A stretch of DNA of 46,734 nucleotides from an uncultured Reyranella sp. (lineage in GTDB: Bacteria; Pseudomonadota; Alphaproteobacteria; Reyranellales; Reyranellaceae), in assembly GCF_945957355.1 (NCBI RefSeq), contig NZ_CAMFKM010000024.1, forward strand, positions 1-46,734, written 5' to 3'. The translations under genes and the position numbers were made by a program. The notes under the pieces were generated by a model. It was not told where the DNA came from. It was given only the letters and a program-made list of their open reading frames with translations, and did not search any database. Position 1 is the first letter of the stretch; every line of letters begins with the position of its first letter. Of the stretch, positions 1-9,144 are shown piece by piece.

Positions 1-644
1 AGCTTGTCGACGAAACCGCGCATCGGCTGGCGCGTGGTGTGGAACACGCCGATCATGCGGCAGTCCCAGGTGGCCATCACCGGCTTCGTGCGGCCCTCGA
101 TGGCGCCTTCCATGACGTTGAACAGGTCGTCGGCGCGGTCCGACACGTCGACATGCGGGTATTCCTTGAAGAGGACCAGCGCGGTGGCGTCGCGCATCGT
201 GCCTTCGCCGATGTTGCAGTGGAGGTCGAGCTCGACGCCCACGGGAACGTCCGGCCCGACCACCTTGCGCACATGCGCGAGCAGGTCGCTTTCGCAGTCG
301 TCATAGCCCTCGGCCACCATGGCGCCGTGCATCGACAGGAACACCGCATCGACCGGCATGGCGGCCTTGAGGTCCGCGATGATCTCGTCGCGGAACGCCT
401 CGTAGACCTTCTTCACCGTCTTGCCGGCCGGCTGCGCGAACGCGCAGAGGCTCTCGACCACCTGCCAGCCCTTGGCCTCGGAGCGCTTGCGCCAGACGTC
501 GAGCGGCGCGCCGAACATCGGGACCTTGTCGCCGTAGCTGCCCTTGCGGAACAGGCAGGTCTCCTCGAACAGGCCGAGTCCGGTCGGGATCGAGGCAAAG
601 GTATTGGTCTCGGTGCCGAGGCACGCGGTGAAGATCTTTTTCAT
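1..644 (-). CDS. M81 family (MlrC-like) metallopeptidase, N-terminal part, cut by window edge
   Basis: The reading frame is open from the ATG at 644 to the first base of the window, about 214 residues, so the C-terminal half is missing. The protein starts MKKIFTACLGTETNTF and carries SMHGAMV and ELDLHCN, the motifs of the DUF1485/MlrC N-terminal domain. MlrC was described in microcystin degradation, and relatives are predicted zinc peptidases or amidohydrolases that often accompany peptide or oligopeptide ABC importers. A GGAATT stretch lies just before the ATG. The gene is 76 bases downstream of the AidB-like gene on the same strand, but shared transcription is not proven. The family call is firm; the substrate is unknown. 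Confidence 0.85.
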   Translation of the reverse strand, partial: MKKIFTACLGTETNTFASIPTGLGLFEETCLFRKGSYGDKVPMFGAPLDVWRKRSEAKGWQVVESLCAFAQPAGKTVKKVYEAFRDEIIADLKAAMPVDAVFLSMHGAMVAEGYDDCESDLLAHVRKVVGPDVPVGVELDLHCNIGEGTMRDATALVLFKEYPHVDVSDRADDLFNVMEGAIEGRTKPVMATWDCRMIGVFHTTRQPMRGFVDK

Positions 645-720
645 CTCGAATTCCGAAACTCTCTGAGGGGGAGGGACGACAGGGCGGCAACTCTACCGGC
701 GTGCCCGACGAGGGCCAAGC

Positions 721-2352
721 TTATGTGCAGTCACGCAGCGCGCGGTCCATCAGCGCCGTCTCGCTGGAGCCTAGGTCGGCGCTGCCGAACTGGGCGAAGG
801 GCATGCCCCCCAGCCGCGTCCCGGCATAGAGCGCGGCGAAGGGCGAGCCGGCTTCGACCAGCGCCGCCACGGCGGCGATCTTGGCCAGGCCCTCGCACAG
901 GAAGCGCGCGCGGCGCTCGGCGGTGCCGGACTTCAACGTCTGCTCCAGGGCCTGGGCCAGCGGGCCGGTCTTGAAGGCCTGGTCGGCGGTGCGCACGAGA
1001 CGCGAGAGCGTATCGGTCGCCGCCTCGGGATGGCGGCCGGCGGCGCGCAGCACGTCGAGCGCCATGACGTTGCCCGAGCCCTCCCAGATCGCATTCAGCG
1101 GCGATTCGCGGAAGTAGCGCGCCATCGGCAGGTCCTCGGTGTACCCGTTGCCGCCCAGGCACTCGAGCGATTCATAGACGAGCTGCGGCGTGCTCTTGCA
1201 GACCAGGAACTTCACGGCGGGGGTCAGCAGCCGCGCATAGGCCGCCTCCCGCGGATCGTGGGCGGCATGCTCGGCGGCGCGGATCAGGCGGAACACCAGC
1301 GCCACCTGCGCCTCGAGCTCCAGCGCCATGTCGGCCGCGACCGCGCGCATGGCGGGCTGGTCGGCCAGCCGTCGCTGAAAGACCGAGCGGTTGCGGATGT
1401 GGTGGATCGCCTGGCTGAGCGCGATGCGCGACTGGCCGGCCGAGGCGATGGCGCAATCGAGGCGCGTCAGGTTCACCATCTCGATGATGGTGCGCACGCC
1501 CGCGCCTTCGGCCCCCACGCGCTCGGCCCAGGCGCCGTGGAACTCGACCTCGGAGGAGGCATTCGACTTGTTGCCGAGCTTGTCCTTCAGCCGCTGGAAG
1601 CGGATCGCATTCTGCGAACCGTCGGGCCGGTAGCGCGGCATCAGGTAGCAGGTGAGGCCGTCTTTTGCCTGCGCCAGCACCAGGAAGGCATCGCACATCG
1701 GCGCCGACATGAACCATTTGTGGCCGGTGATCTCGACATGGTCGCCGCGCGCCGTCGCGCTCGTGATGTTGGCGCGCACGTCGGTACCGCCCTGACGCTC
1801 GGTCATGCCCATGCCCAGGGTCACGCCGTTCTTCTCCCACCAGGGCAGCGGCCGTGGATCGTAGGTGCGGGTCTGGATCTTCGGCAGCCACTTCGCCAGC
1901 AGCGCCGGCTCGGCGCGCAGCGCGCCGACGCAGGCGTGCGTCATGGTGATGGGGCACATGTGGCCGCTCTCGGCCTGGGTCGCGAGATAGAGGCGCACCG
2001 CGCGCGCCGCCATCGGGGCCGGCCTGTCGCTGCCATCGTGCGCCGAGGCGTGGATGCCGTGGCCGATGCTCTTCTGCATCAGTGCGTGATAGGCGGGATG
2101 GAATTCCACCAGGTCGAGCCGGTTGCCCTTGCCGTCCATGGTGCGCAGTTTGGGCGGGTTCTCGTTGGCCAGGCGCCCGAGATCGAGCGTCCCGGCCGCG
2201 CCGTAATCCCGGCCACAGGCCGCCAGCGCCGCGAGGTCGAGCCCCGCCCGCCCTGCCGCCTCGGCGAGCGGCCGGTCGGCCGAGAACAGGTCGACGTCGC
2301 CGAAGGCGGGCGACTGGTTGAACGAAGCGTCTTCGAGGAAGCCGGAAGCCAT
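721..2352 (-). CDS. aidB: AidB-type acyl-CoA dehydrogenase family protein
   Basis: This 543-residue protein matches E. coli AidB (541 residues) from end to end by eye. Shared blocks include LGRLANENPP near residue 60, CPITMTHA near 135, GMGMTERQGG near 183, RLKDKLGNKSNAS near 263, and IWEGSGNVMALDVLR near 430. AidB is an FAD protein of the acyl-CoA dehydrogenase superfamily, induced in the adaptive response to alkylation; it binds DNA and has weak isovaleryl-CoA dehydrogenase activity in vitro. It lacks the short length (about 380 residues) of ordinary acyl-CoA dehydrogenases, which supports AidB over a catabolic enzyme. It is divergent from purB, with 69 bases between the two starts. Its physiological role here is not shown by context. 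Confidence 0.9.
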   Translation of the reverse strand: MASGFLEDASFNQSPAFGDVDLFSADRPLAEAAGRAGLDLAALAACGRDYGAAGTLDLGRLANENPPKLRTMDGKGNRLDLVEFHPAYHALMQKSIGHGIHASAHDGSDRPAPMAARAVRLYLATQAESGHMCPITMTHACVGALRAEPALLAKWLPKIQTRTYDPRPLPWWEKNGVTLGMGMTERQGGTDVRANITSATARGDHVEITGHKWFMSAPMCDAFLVLAQAKDGLTCYLMPRYRPDGSQNAIRFQRLKDKLGNKSNASSEVEFHGAWAERVGAEGAGVRTIIEMVNLTRLDCAIASAGQSRIALSQAIHHIRNRSVFQRRLADQPAMRAVAADMALELEAQVALVFRLIRAAEHAAHDPREAAYARLLTPAVKFLVCKSTPQLVYESLECLGGNGYTEDLPMARYFRESPLNAIWEGSGNVMALDVLRAAGRHPEAATDTLSRLVRTADQAFKTGPLAQALEQTLKSGTAERRARFLCEGLAKIAAVAALVEAGSPFAALYAGTRLGGMPFAQFGSADLGSSETALMDRALRDCT

Positions 2353-2421
2353 GAGGCCAGTCTGAACCTGCTATCCGGCGGACGGCAAGCGGCGAGCGGC
2401 CGTCTGTGCTATGTGCCCGGC

Positions 2422-3831
2422 ATGCAGCTCGATTCCCTTACCGCCGTCAGTGCCGTCGACGGCCGCTATCGCACGACCTCCGAGGCGCTGGCCGGCTATT
2501 TCAGCGAATACGCACTCATGAAAATGCGTGTCCTCGTGGAGTGCGAGTATCTCGCCGCCCTCTCGGAGACCCCGGGCGTCGGCATGCGCCCGCTCACGGC
2601 CGCCGAAAAGGCGCTGCTGAAGGCCCTGTCCGACATCTCGGTCGAGGATGCACGGATCATCCGCAAGTTCGAGCGCGAGGGCCACGCCGGCACCCCCGCG
2701 ACCAACCACGACGTGAAGGCGGTCGAATACTTCATCAAGCTGAAGCTGAAGGATTCGAGCCTCGTCGACGTGCTGGAGTGGGTGCATTTCGCGCTGACGT
2801 CGGAGGACGTGAACAGCACGGCCCATGCACTCTGCCTGCGCGGCGCGGTGGAGGCGGTGATGCTGCCGTCGCTTGCCAAGGTCGCGAAGGAGATCGAGGG
2901 GCTTGCCCGCCGGCACGCCGATACCGCCATGCTGGCGCGAACGCACGGCCAGAGCGCCACGCCCACGACCTTCGGCAAGGAGATGAACGTCTTCGCGACG
3001 CGTCTTGCCCGCCAGGTCGCCCATCTCCGCAGCAATCCCGTGCTGGTGAAGTTTGGCGGGCCGTCGGCCAACTACAACGCCCAGATGGTGGCATTGCCGC
3101 AGGTCGACTGGCTGGCCTTCGCCCACACCTTCGTCGAGCGCCTGAACGCGCCGGGTGAGGCTGGCGCACACCCGGTGCGTCTCGTGCTGAACGAGGTGAC
3201 GACCCAGATCGAGCCGCACGACACGTTCGCGGAGATGTTCGACACGCTGCGCCGCATCGACACCATCCTGATCGACCTGTCGCAGGACATGTGGCGCTAC
3301 ATCTCCGACGGCTGGGTGACGCAGAAGCCGAAGGAGGGCGAGATCGGCTCGTCGGCGATGCCGCACAAGGTGAACCCGATCGACTTCGAGAACGCCGAGG
3401 GGAATTTCGGCGTCGCCAGCGCGCTGTTCGAGCATCTCTCGCGCAAGCTGCCGATCTCGCGCCTGCAGCGCGACCTTTCGGATTCGACGGTCGCCCGCAC
3501 CTTCGGCACTGCCTTCGCCCATGCGCTGATCGGCTACGGCGCCCTGCTGCGCGGCTTCGGCAAGGTGAGCGTGAACGAGGCGGCCCTCACCGAGGCGCTG
3601 ATGGCGCATCCGGAAGTGCTGGCCGAGGCGATCCAGACGATGCTGCGCGTCGCCGGGGTCGAGATGCCGTATGAGAAGCTGAAGGCGCTGACACGGGGCC
3701 GGCAGGTGACGCTGGCCGATTTCGCCACCTTCATCGACGGTCTCGACGTCGAGGCCGAACTCAAGGCGCGGCTGCGGGCACTGCGGCCGGAAACCTACAC
3801 CGGCCTCGCCGGACTGCTGGCGAAGAAATAG
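2422..3831 (+). CDS. purB: Adenylosuccinate lyase (E. coli-type PurB)
   Basis: PurB makes AMP from adenylosuccinate and AICAR from SAICAR in cytosolic purine synthesis. The 469-residue product resembles the E. coli type (456 residues) rather than the shorter Bacillus type: it begins MQLDSLTAVSAVDGRYR and has TNHDVKAVEYF near residue 95, ARTHGQSATPTT near 175 and TTQIEPHD near 261. The fumarase/aspartase superfamily signature GSSAMPHKVNPIDFE, which holds the flexible catalytic loop, is near residue 310. The same frame stays open far upstream, but the ATG at 2422 fits the family N-terminus, and the longer frame runs antisense through the AidB-like gene. No strong ribosome binding site is visible (GTGCCCGGC precedes the ATG). 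Confidence 0.96.
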   Translation: MQLDSLTAVSAVDGRYRTTSEALAGYFSEYALMKMRVLVECEYLAALSETPGVGMRPLTAAEKALLKALSDISVEDARIIRKFEREGHAGTPATNHDVKAVEYFIKLKLKDSSLVDVLEWVHFALTSEDVNSTAHALCLRGAVEAVMLPSLAKVAKEIEGLARRHADTAMLARTHGQSATPTTFGKEMNVFATRLARQVAHLRSNPVLVKFGGPSANYNAQMVALPQVDWLAFAHTFVERLNAPGEAGAHPVRLVLNEVTTQIEPHDTFAEMFDTLRRIDTILIDLSQDMWRYISDGWVTQKPKEGEIGSSAMPHKVNPIDFENAEGNFGVASALFEHLSRKLPISRLQRDLSDSTVARTFGTAFAHALIGYGALLRGFGKVSVNEAALTEALMAHPEVLAEAIQTMLRVAGVEMPYEKLKALTRGRQVTLADFATFIDGLDVEAELKARLRALRPETYTGLAGLLAKK

Positions 3832-3837
3832 GTCGCT

Positions 3838-3871
3838 TCGCTCCTCTCCCCTTCCCGGAGGAGAGGAGCGA
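3838..3871. terminator. Hairpin between convergent purB and ABC ATPase genes
   Basis: A perfect 12-bp stem (3838-3849 paired with 3860-3871) closes a 10-base loop directly after the purB stop and seven bases beyond the ABC ATPase stop on the other strand. Neither side has a clear T-tract, so it may protect mRNA 3' ends or help factor-dependent termination in both directions. Confidence 0.6.
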
Positions 3872-3877
3872 CAAGGA

Positions 3878-5509
3878 TCAGGCGGCGAACTTGCCGAATT
3901 CCCAGTTGCGGCCGGGGGCGGCGGCGAACAGGGCCTTGGTGTAATCGGCCTTGGGCGAACCGAAGACCTGTTCGGCCGAGCCGTATTCGACGACGCGGCC
4001 CTTGCTCATCACCGCGACGTAGTCGCAGATCTGCGCGGCGACGCGCAGGTCGTGGGTGATGAAGAGCACGGCCAGGTTCAGGCGGACGCGGATCTCGTCC
4101 AGCAGTTCCAGCACCTGCTTCTGCACCGACACGTCGAGCGCCGACACGGCTTCGTCGGCGATGAGCAACTCGGGCTCCATGGCGAGCGCGCGCGCGATAC
4201 AGATGCGCTGGCGCTGGCCGCCCGAGAACTGGTGCGGGAAGCGGTCGAGCGCATTGGGATCGAGCCGCACCGTCTCCATCAGCTTGCGCGCGCGGGCCAT
4301 CGCCTCCTCGCGCCCGATGCCGAAGTTCATCGGCCCCTCGATGATGAAGTCGCCCACGGTGATACGCGGGTTCATCGAGCGGTAGGGATCCTGGAAGACG
4401 ATCTGGACGCGGCGGCGATGCGGGCGCAGCTTGCTGGCCGACATGGTCGCGATCTCGGTGTCGCCGATATAGATCTTGCCCTCGGTCGGATCGATCAGGC
4501 GGGCGATGCAGCGCGCCACGGTCGACTTGCCGGAACCCGATTCGCCCACGATGCCGAGAGTCTCGCCACGGCGGATGTCGAGGTCGACGTCCACGGCGGC
4601 CTTCACGACCCTCGCCTTCTGGAAGAAGGCGTTGCTCGTATAGAGCTTGCCGAGCTTCTCGGTGCGCAGGATGGTCTTGCCGTCGCGCCGCACGCCGCGA
4701 TGGACGGGCGTGATCGACGGCACGGAGGAGATCAGCATCTTGGTGTAGTTCTGAACCGGCCGGGACAGGATCTGCTCGGTCGGGCCCATCTCCACCAGCT
4801 CGCCCCAGCGCAGCACCGCGACGCGATGGGCGATCTCGGCCACGACGCCGAAATCGTGGGTGATGAACAGCACGCCCGTGCCCTGGCCGGCCTGCAGCTC
4901 GGCGACAAGCTTCAGGATTTCGGCCTGGGTGGTCACGTCGAGGGCGGTGGTCGGCTCGTCGGCGATCAGCAGCACCGGATCGAGCACCAGCGCCATGGCG
5001 ATCATGATGCGCTGGCGCTGGCCGCCCGAAAGCTGGTGCGGGAAGGAGGCATAGATGCGCTCCGGCTCCGGCAGCTTCACGCGGTCCAGGATGGCGATGA
5101 TCTTCGCCTTGCGCGTTGCCGCGTCGAGACTGGTGTGGGTATTCAGCACCTCGTCGATCTGGTCGCCGCAGGTCATGACGGGATTCAGTGCCGTCATCGG
5201 CTCCTGGAAGATCATCGACATGCGCGTGCAGCGCAGCTCGCGCAGCCGGCTTTCAGTCGCGGTCAGGATGTTCTCGCCCTCGAGCAGGATCTCGCCCGAG
5301 GTCGGCTTCAGCGCCTTGGCCAGCAGACCCATGACGGTGAAGGCGATCACCGACTTGCCCGAACCGGATTCGCCGACGAGGCAGACGATCTCACCGGGAT
5401 TGACGGTGAAGCTCACCTTCTCGACGGCATGGACCCGGTCGCCGCCCTTGGGCAGGGCGACGCTCAGGTTGCGGACTTCGAGGACGGGTTTCTTGGTTTC
5501 GGTCGACAT
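3878..5509 (-). CDS. Peptide/nickel-type ABC transporter, fused double ATP-binding protein (DppD-DppF type)
   Basis: This 543-residue cytoplasmic ATPase has two complete nucleotide-binding domains in tandem. Walker A GESGSGKS occurs near residues 46-53 and again near 320-327; the ABC signature SGGQRQRI occurs near 160 and 428; both halves have LLIADE Walker B motifs and switch histidines in FITHD. Such fusions replace the separate DppD and DppF subunits of dipeptide, oligopeptide or nickel importers. Its ATG overlaps the stop of the upstream permease in an ATGA, so translation is probably coupled. It is the last gene of a five-gene importer operon on this strand. The substrate cannot be read from the sequence; dipeptides, oligopeptides or related solutes are likely from the family. 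Confidence 0.93.
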   Translation of the reverse strand: MSTETKKPVLEVRNLSVALPKGGDRVHAVEKVSFTVNPGEIVCLVGESGSGKSVIAFTVMGLLAKALKPTSGEILLEGENILTATESRLRELRCTRMSMIFQEPMTALNPVMTCGDQIDEVLNTHTSLDAATRKAKIIAILDRVKLPEPERIYASFPHQLSGGQRQRIMIAMALVLDPVLLIADEPTTALDVTTQAEILKLVAELQAGQGTGVLFITHDFGVVAEIAHRVAVLRWGELVEMGPTEQILSRPVQNYTKMLISSVPSITPVHRGVRRDGKTILRTEKLGKLYTSNAFFQKARVVKAAVDVDLDIRRGETLGIVGESGSGKSTVARCIARLIDPTEGKIYIGDTEIATMSASKLRPHRRRVQIVFQDPYRSMNPRITVGDFIIEGPMNFGIGREEAMARARKLMETVRLDPNALDRFPHQFSGGQRQRICIARALAMEPELLIADEAVSALDVSVQKQVLELLDEIRVRLNLAVLFITHDLRVAAQICDYVAVMSKGRVVEYGSAEQVFGSPKADYTKALFAAAPGRNWEFGKFAA

Positions 5510-6440
5510 CAGACTTTCTTGCTCATCTTCGGATCGAGCGTGTCGCGCAGACCGTCGCCCATGATGTTGATGGCCAGCACCGTCAAGGCAAGGAAGATGC
5601 CGGGATAGAGGATGTTGTGCGGGAACACGCGGAACAGCGTGCGGCCCTCGGCCATGATGTTGCCCCAGCTCGGGATCTCCGGCGGGATGCCGATGCCCAG
5701 GAAGGACAGTGCGGCCTCGGTCAGGATCGCGGCGGCGGCGAGGAAGGTGCCCTGCACGATCAGCGGCGCCACGGTGTTGGGCAGGATGTGGCGGAACATC
5801 AGGACCCAGGTCGGCGTGCCGACCGAGATCGCGCCCTCGACGTACGGCTCCTCGCGGACCGTCAGCACGATCGAGCGGACGAGTCGCACGACACGGGGCA
5901 CGTCGGGCACCACGATGGCGAAGACCACGGTGATCAAGCCGGCGCGCCAGATCGAGACGAGGGCGATCGCGAGCAATATGCCCGGAATCGCCATCAACCC
6001 ATCCATGACGCGCATGATGATCCCGTCAGCCCACCTGATGTAGCCGGACACCAGGCCGATCACCATGCCGATGATGACGGCGATGATCGAGACGGCGACG
6101 CCCACGGAAAGCGAAACGCGCGCGCCGTAGAGGACGCGGCTGTAGACGTCGCGACCCAGGCTGTCGGTCCCCATGATGGCAACGCGCTTGGCCGTCGTCC
6201 CGTCGTCGAGGCGATAGGTAATCTCGGTGCCAGGCTTCTTGTTGCGGGCCGCCGGATCGATCCGGGTCGGATCGACCGTGCCGAGGAACGGCGCCAGGAT
6301 GGCGATCAGCAGCATGGCGAGCAGGATGAGGCCGCCGACGATCACGTTGGGGTTGCGGAGAGCAACGAGCCAGAGGCTCTTGCGCTTGGTCGACGCCGCC
6401 GCGATGGAGGCGGAGTCGACGACTTCTTCAGTGATCGCGC

Positions 6441-6444
<4 letters not shown>
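5509..6444 (-). CDS. ABC transporter permease, DppC type
   Basis: This is the second inner-membrane permease of the peptide-type importer, 311 residues. It has an N-terminal cytoplasmic tail, a first membrane segment near residues 33-52, then a periplasmic stretch and a BPD_transp_1 domain; the coupling (EAA) region includes EGAISVGTPTW near residue 220. The start is TTG at 6444, overlapping the stop of the DppB-type gene as TTGA; a GAGGA stretch about seven bases before it fits a ribosome binding site. The next in-frame ATG would remove the first membrane helix, so TTG is preferred. Overlaps at both ends suggest tight translational coupling. Confidence 0.93.
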
Positions 6445-7382
<938 letters not shown>

Positions 7383-7399
7383 TTTCCCTCTACGTGTCA

Positions 7400-7435
7400 C
7401 CTGGGCGGAGCGAAAGGTCCTTCGCTCCGCCCAGG
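7400..7435. repeat. 15-bp-stem hairpin between binding-protein and permease genes
   Basis: A perfect 15-bp stem (7400-7414 with 7421-7435) encloses the 6-base loop AGGTCC. The flanks GTCAC and ATGAC extend it imperfectly. The motif GTCATCC...GGTCC resembles a short version of the 30-bp-arm palindromes at 19326 and 24803. In the minus-strand transcript it follows the binding-protein stop (7470) and precedes the permease start, where hairpins commonly stabilise the upstream mRNA so that binding protein exceeds permease. Confidence 0.7.
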
Positions 7436-7469
7436 ATGACAACAGGACCGCCGGATGGCGGCCCCGCTG

Positions 7470-9050
7470 TCACTTCTTCTCGATGTTCCACATCACCGGC
7501 ACCGGCGCCTTCAGCCAGCCCGAGATGTTGGAGCGCATGGCGCCCGGCCCGTACCACTGGCCGATCCAGCCATACTGCGCCGTTTGCAAGGCCCGGGCCT
7601 GAACGGCCGCGGCGAGCGCCTTATTCTTCACCGGATCGGTTTCCTTCGCGTAGGCGTCGCGCAGCTTTTCCATCTCCGGATCGTTCGGCCAGCCGAACCA
7701 TGCCTTGTCACCGTTCGCGACCATGTAGGAAGTCGAGATCGGGTTCAGGATGTCCGCCGCCACCGAGAATGTGTGGAAGATGTTCCAGCCGCCTTGACTC
7801 ACGGGACCCTTGTTGGTTCGACGCGTGACGACGGTTTGCCAGTCCATCGACTGCATGTCGACCTTGAAGCCGCCCTGTTCGAGCAGCGCCTTTGTCACAG
7901 GGGCGGTGTTGGTGAGCACCGGCAGGGTCGTCGACTGCAGCAGCACGATCGGCGTGCCGTCGTAGCCCGCTTCCTTGAGCAGCGCCTTCGACTTCTCGAA
8001 GTTCGGCTTCACGAACAGGTCGCCCGGCGCATTGACGGCGTTGGGCGTGCCGCAGATGAAGGCGGCCGTGCAGACCTTGTAGAACTCGGGCTCGCCGACG
8101 GTCGCCTTGAGATAGTCCTCCTGGCGGATGCTCAGCAGCGCGGCCTCGCGGATCTTCGGATTGTTGAACGGCGGCTGCAGCCAGTTCATGCGGAAGATGA
8201 ACTGGTGACCGAGCGGGTTCCAGTTGAAGAGCGTGACGCCCTTTTCCTTCTTGAGGACGGGGATCAGATCGTGCGGCGGCTGTTCGATGACGTCGATCTC
8301 GCCCGCGGCGATCGCATTCACCTGCTGCTGGGGATCGGGCATCTCGATGATCTCGACCCGATCGACCTTGACCACCTTGCCGCCGGCGAGGCCCGAGGGC
8401 GGCTCGGCGCGCGGCTTGTACTTGGTGTTCTTGGCGTAGACGTGCTTCTCGCCGGGCTTGGACTCGGCGTTCACGTAGATGAACGGGCCCGAGCCGATCT
8501 GGCTGTCGATCTGCTTGAAGGGGTCGGTGTCGGCGACCCGCTTCGGCATCATGAACGGAACCTGCGACGACGGCTTGCCGAGCGAATCGAGGACGAGTCC
8601 GTACGGCTCCTTGAGCACCATCTGGAAGGTCTTGGGACTGACCTCCTTGAACTCCTTCACGAAGTCCATGAGCTTCTGGCCCATCGCGTCGCGGGCGCCC
8701 CAGCGCTTGATCGAGGCGATGCAGTCCTCGGACGTCACCGGCTTGCCGTCGTGCCACTCGAGGCCGTCGCGCAGGGTGAAGGTCCAGACCGTCTTGTCGG
8801 CGGAGACCTCGTACTTGTCGACCATCTGCGGCTTGACGGCGTTGTTCTCGTCGGCCGCAAACAGCGTGTCATAGATGAAGTAGCCGTGGTTGCGGGTAAC
8901 ATAGGCCGTCGTCCAGATCGGATCGAGGATGGTCAGGTTGCCGTTCTGCACGAACTTGACGACCTTGCCCTGGGCCAATACCGGCCCCGCGCTCGACAGG
9001 ATCGCTCCGGCAACCATCGCCGCGAGCGTACGCTTCATCACTTTTTTCAT
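7470..9050 (-). CDS. Peptide-type ABC substrate-binding protein (family 5), second copy
   Basis: This 526-residue periplasmic solute-binding protein has a Sec signal peptide (positive MKKVMKR, hydrophobic core, VLAQ cleavage near residue 27). It belongs to SBP family 5, with WTTAYVTRNHGYFIYDTLF near the N-terminus, LRDGLEWHDGKPVT near residue 95 and IGSGPF near 185. The start ATG at 9050 follows a strong GGAGGGG. It is a close paralog of the product of the preceding gene (9145-10731), sharing long blocks such as EDCxASIKRW and KYKPRAEPPSGL. The pair probably supplies one permease with two related ligands, or is a recent duplication now diverging. The ligand is not known. Confidence 0.93.
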   Translation of the reverse strand: MKKVMKRTLAAMVAGAILSSAGPVLAQGKVVKFVQNGNLTILDPIWTTAYVTRNHGYFIYDTLFAADENNAVKPQMVDKYEVSADKTVWTFTLRDGLEWHDGKPVTSEDCIASIKRWGARDAMGQKLMDFVKEFKEVSPKTFQMVLKEPYGLVLDSLGKPSSQVPFMMPKRVADTDPFKQIDSQIGSGPFIYVNAESKPGEKHVYAKNTKYKPRAEPPSGLAGGKVVKVDRVEIIEMPDPQQQVNAIAAGEIDVIEQPPHDLIPVLKKEKGVTLFNWNPLGHQFIFRMNWLQPPFNNPKIREAALLSIRQEDYLKATVGEPEFYKVCTAAFICGTPNAVNAPGDLFVKPNFEKSKALLKEAGYDGTPIVLLQSTTLPVLTNTAPVTKALLEQGGFKVDMQSMDWQTVVTRRTNKGPVSQGGWNIFHTFSVAADILNPISTSYMVANGDKAWFGWPNDPEMEKLRDAYAKETDPVKNKALAAAVQARALQTAQYGWIGQWYGPGAMRSNISGWLKAPVPVMWNIEKK

Positions 9051-9071
9051 CAGCCCCCTCCGGGTTTCTTC

Positions 9072-9135
9072 CCCATCGAAGAAGGCAGGGACCGCCTGCC
9101 TTCGTCGATGGGCGCGCGGGGCAGGGCCCCGCGCG
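9072..9135 (-). repeat. Two consecutive strong hairpins between tandem binding-protein genes
   Basis: Between the stop of the first binding-protein gene (9145) and the start of the second (9050) are two back-to-back stems. One has 18-base arms at 9072-9089 and 9095-9112 with one mismatch. The other is a perfect 10-bp GC stem at 9113-9122 and 9126-9135. No T-tract follows in the minus-strand RNA, so processing or stability control, or partial termination, is more likely than a full stop. Confidence 0.7.
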
Positions 9136-9144
9136 CGGATCGGG

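Noticed and set aside
1030..2421. Long upstream extension of the purB frame (to 933 residues)
   Set aside because: It runs antisense through the AidB-like gene, is arginine/alanine/histidine-rich without family similarity, and the PurB N-terminus is complete from 2422.
2371..3609. 412-residue minus-strand frame opposite purB
   Set aside because: Shadow of the GC-rich purB coding strand; low-complexity Arg/His/Leu composition and no start signal.
4052..5608. 518-residue plus-strand frame opposite the ABC ATPase
   Set aside because: Composition of an antisense shadow (Gln/His/Arg/Asp-rich); the ATPase on the other strand has every expected motif.
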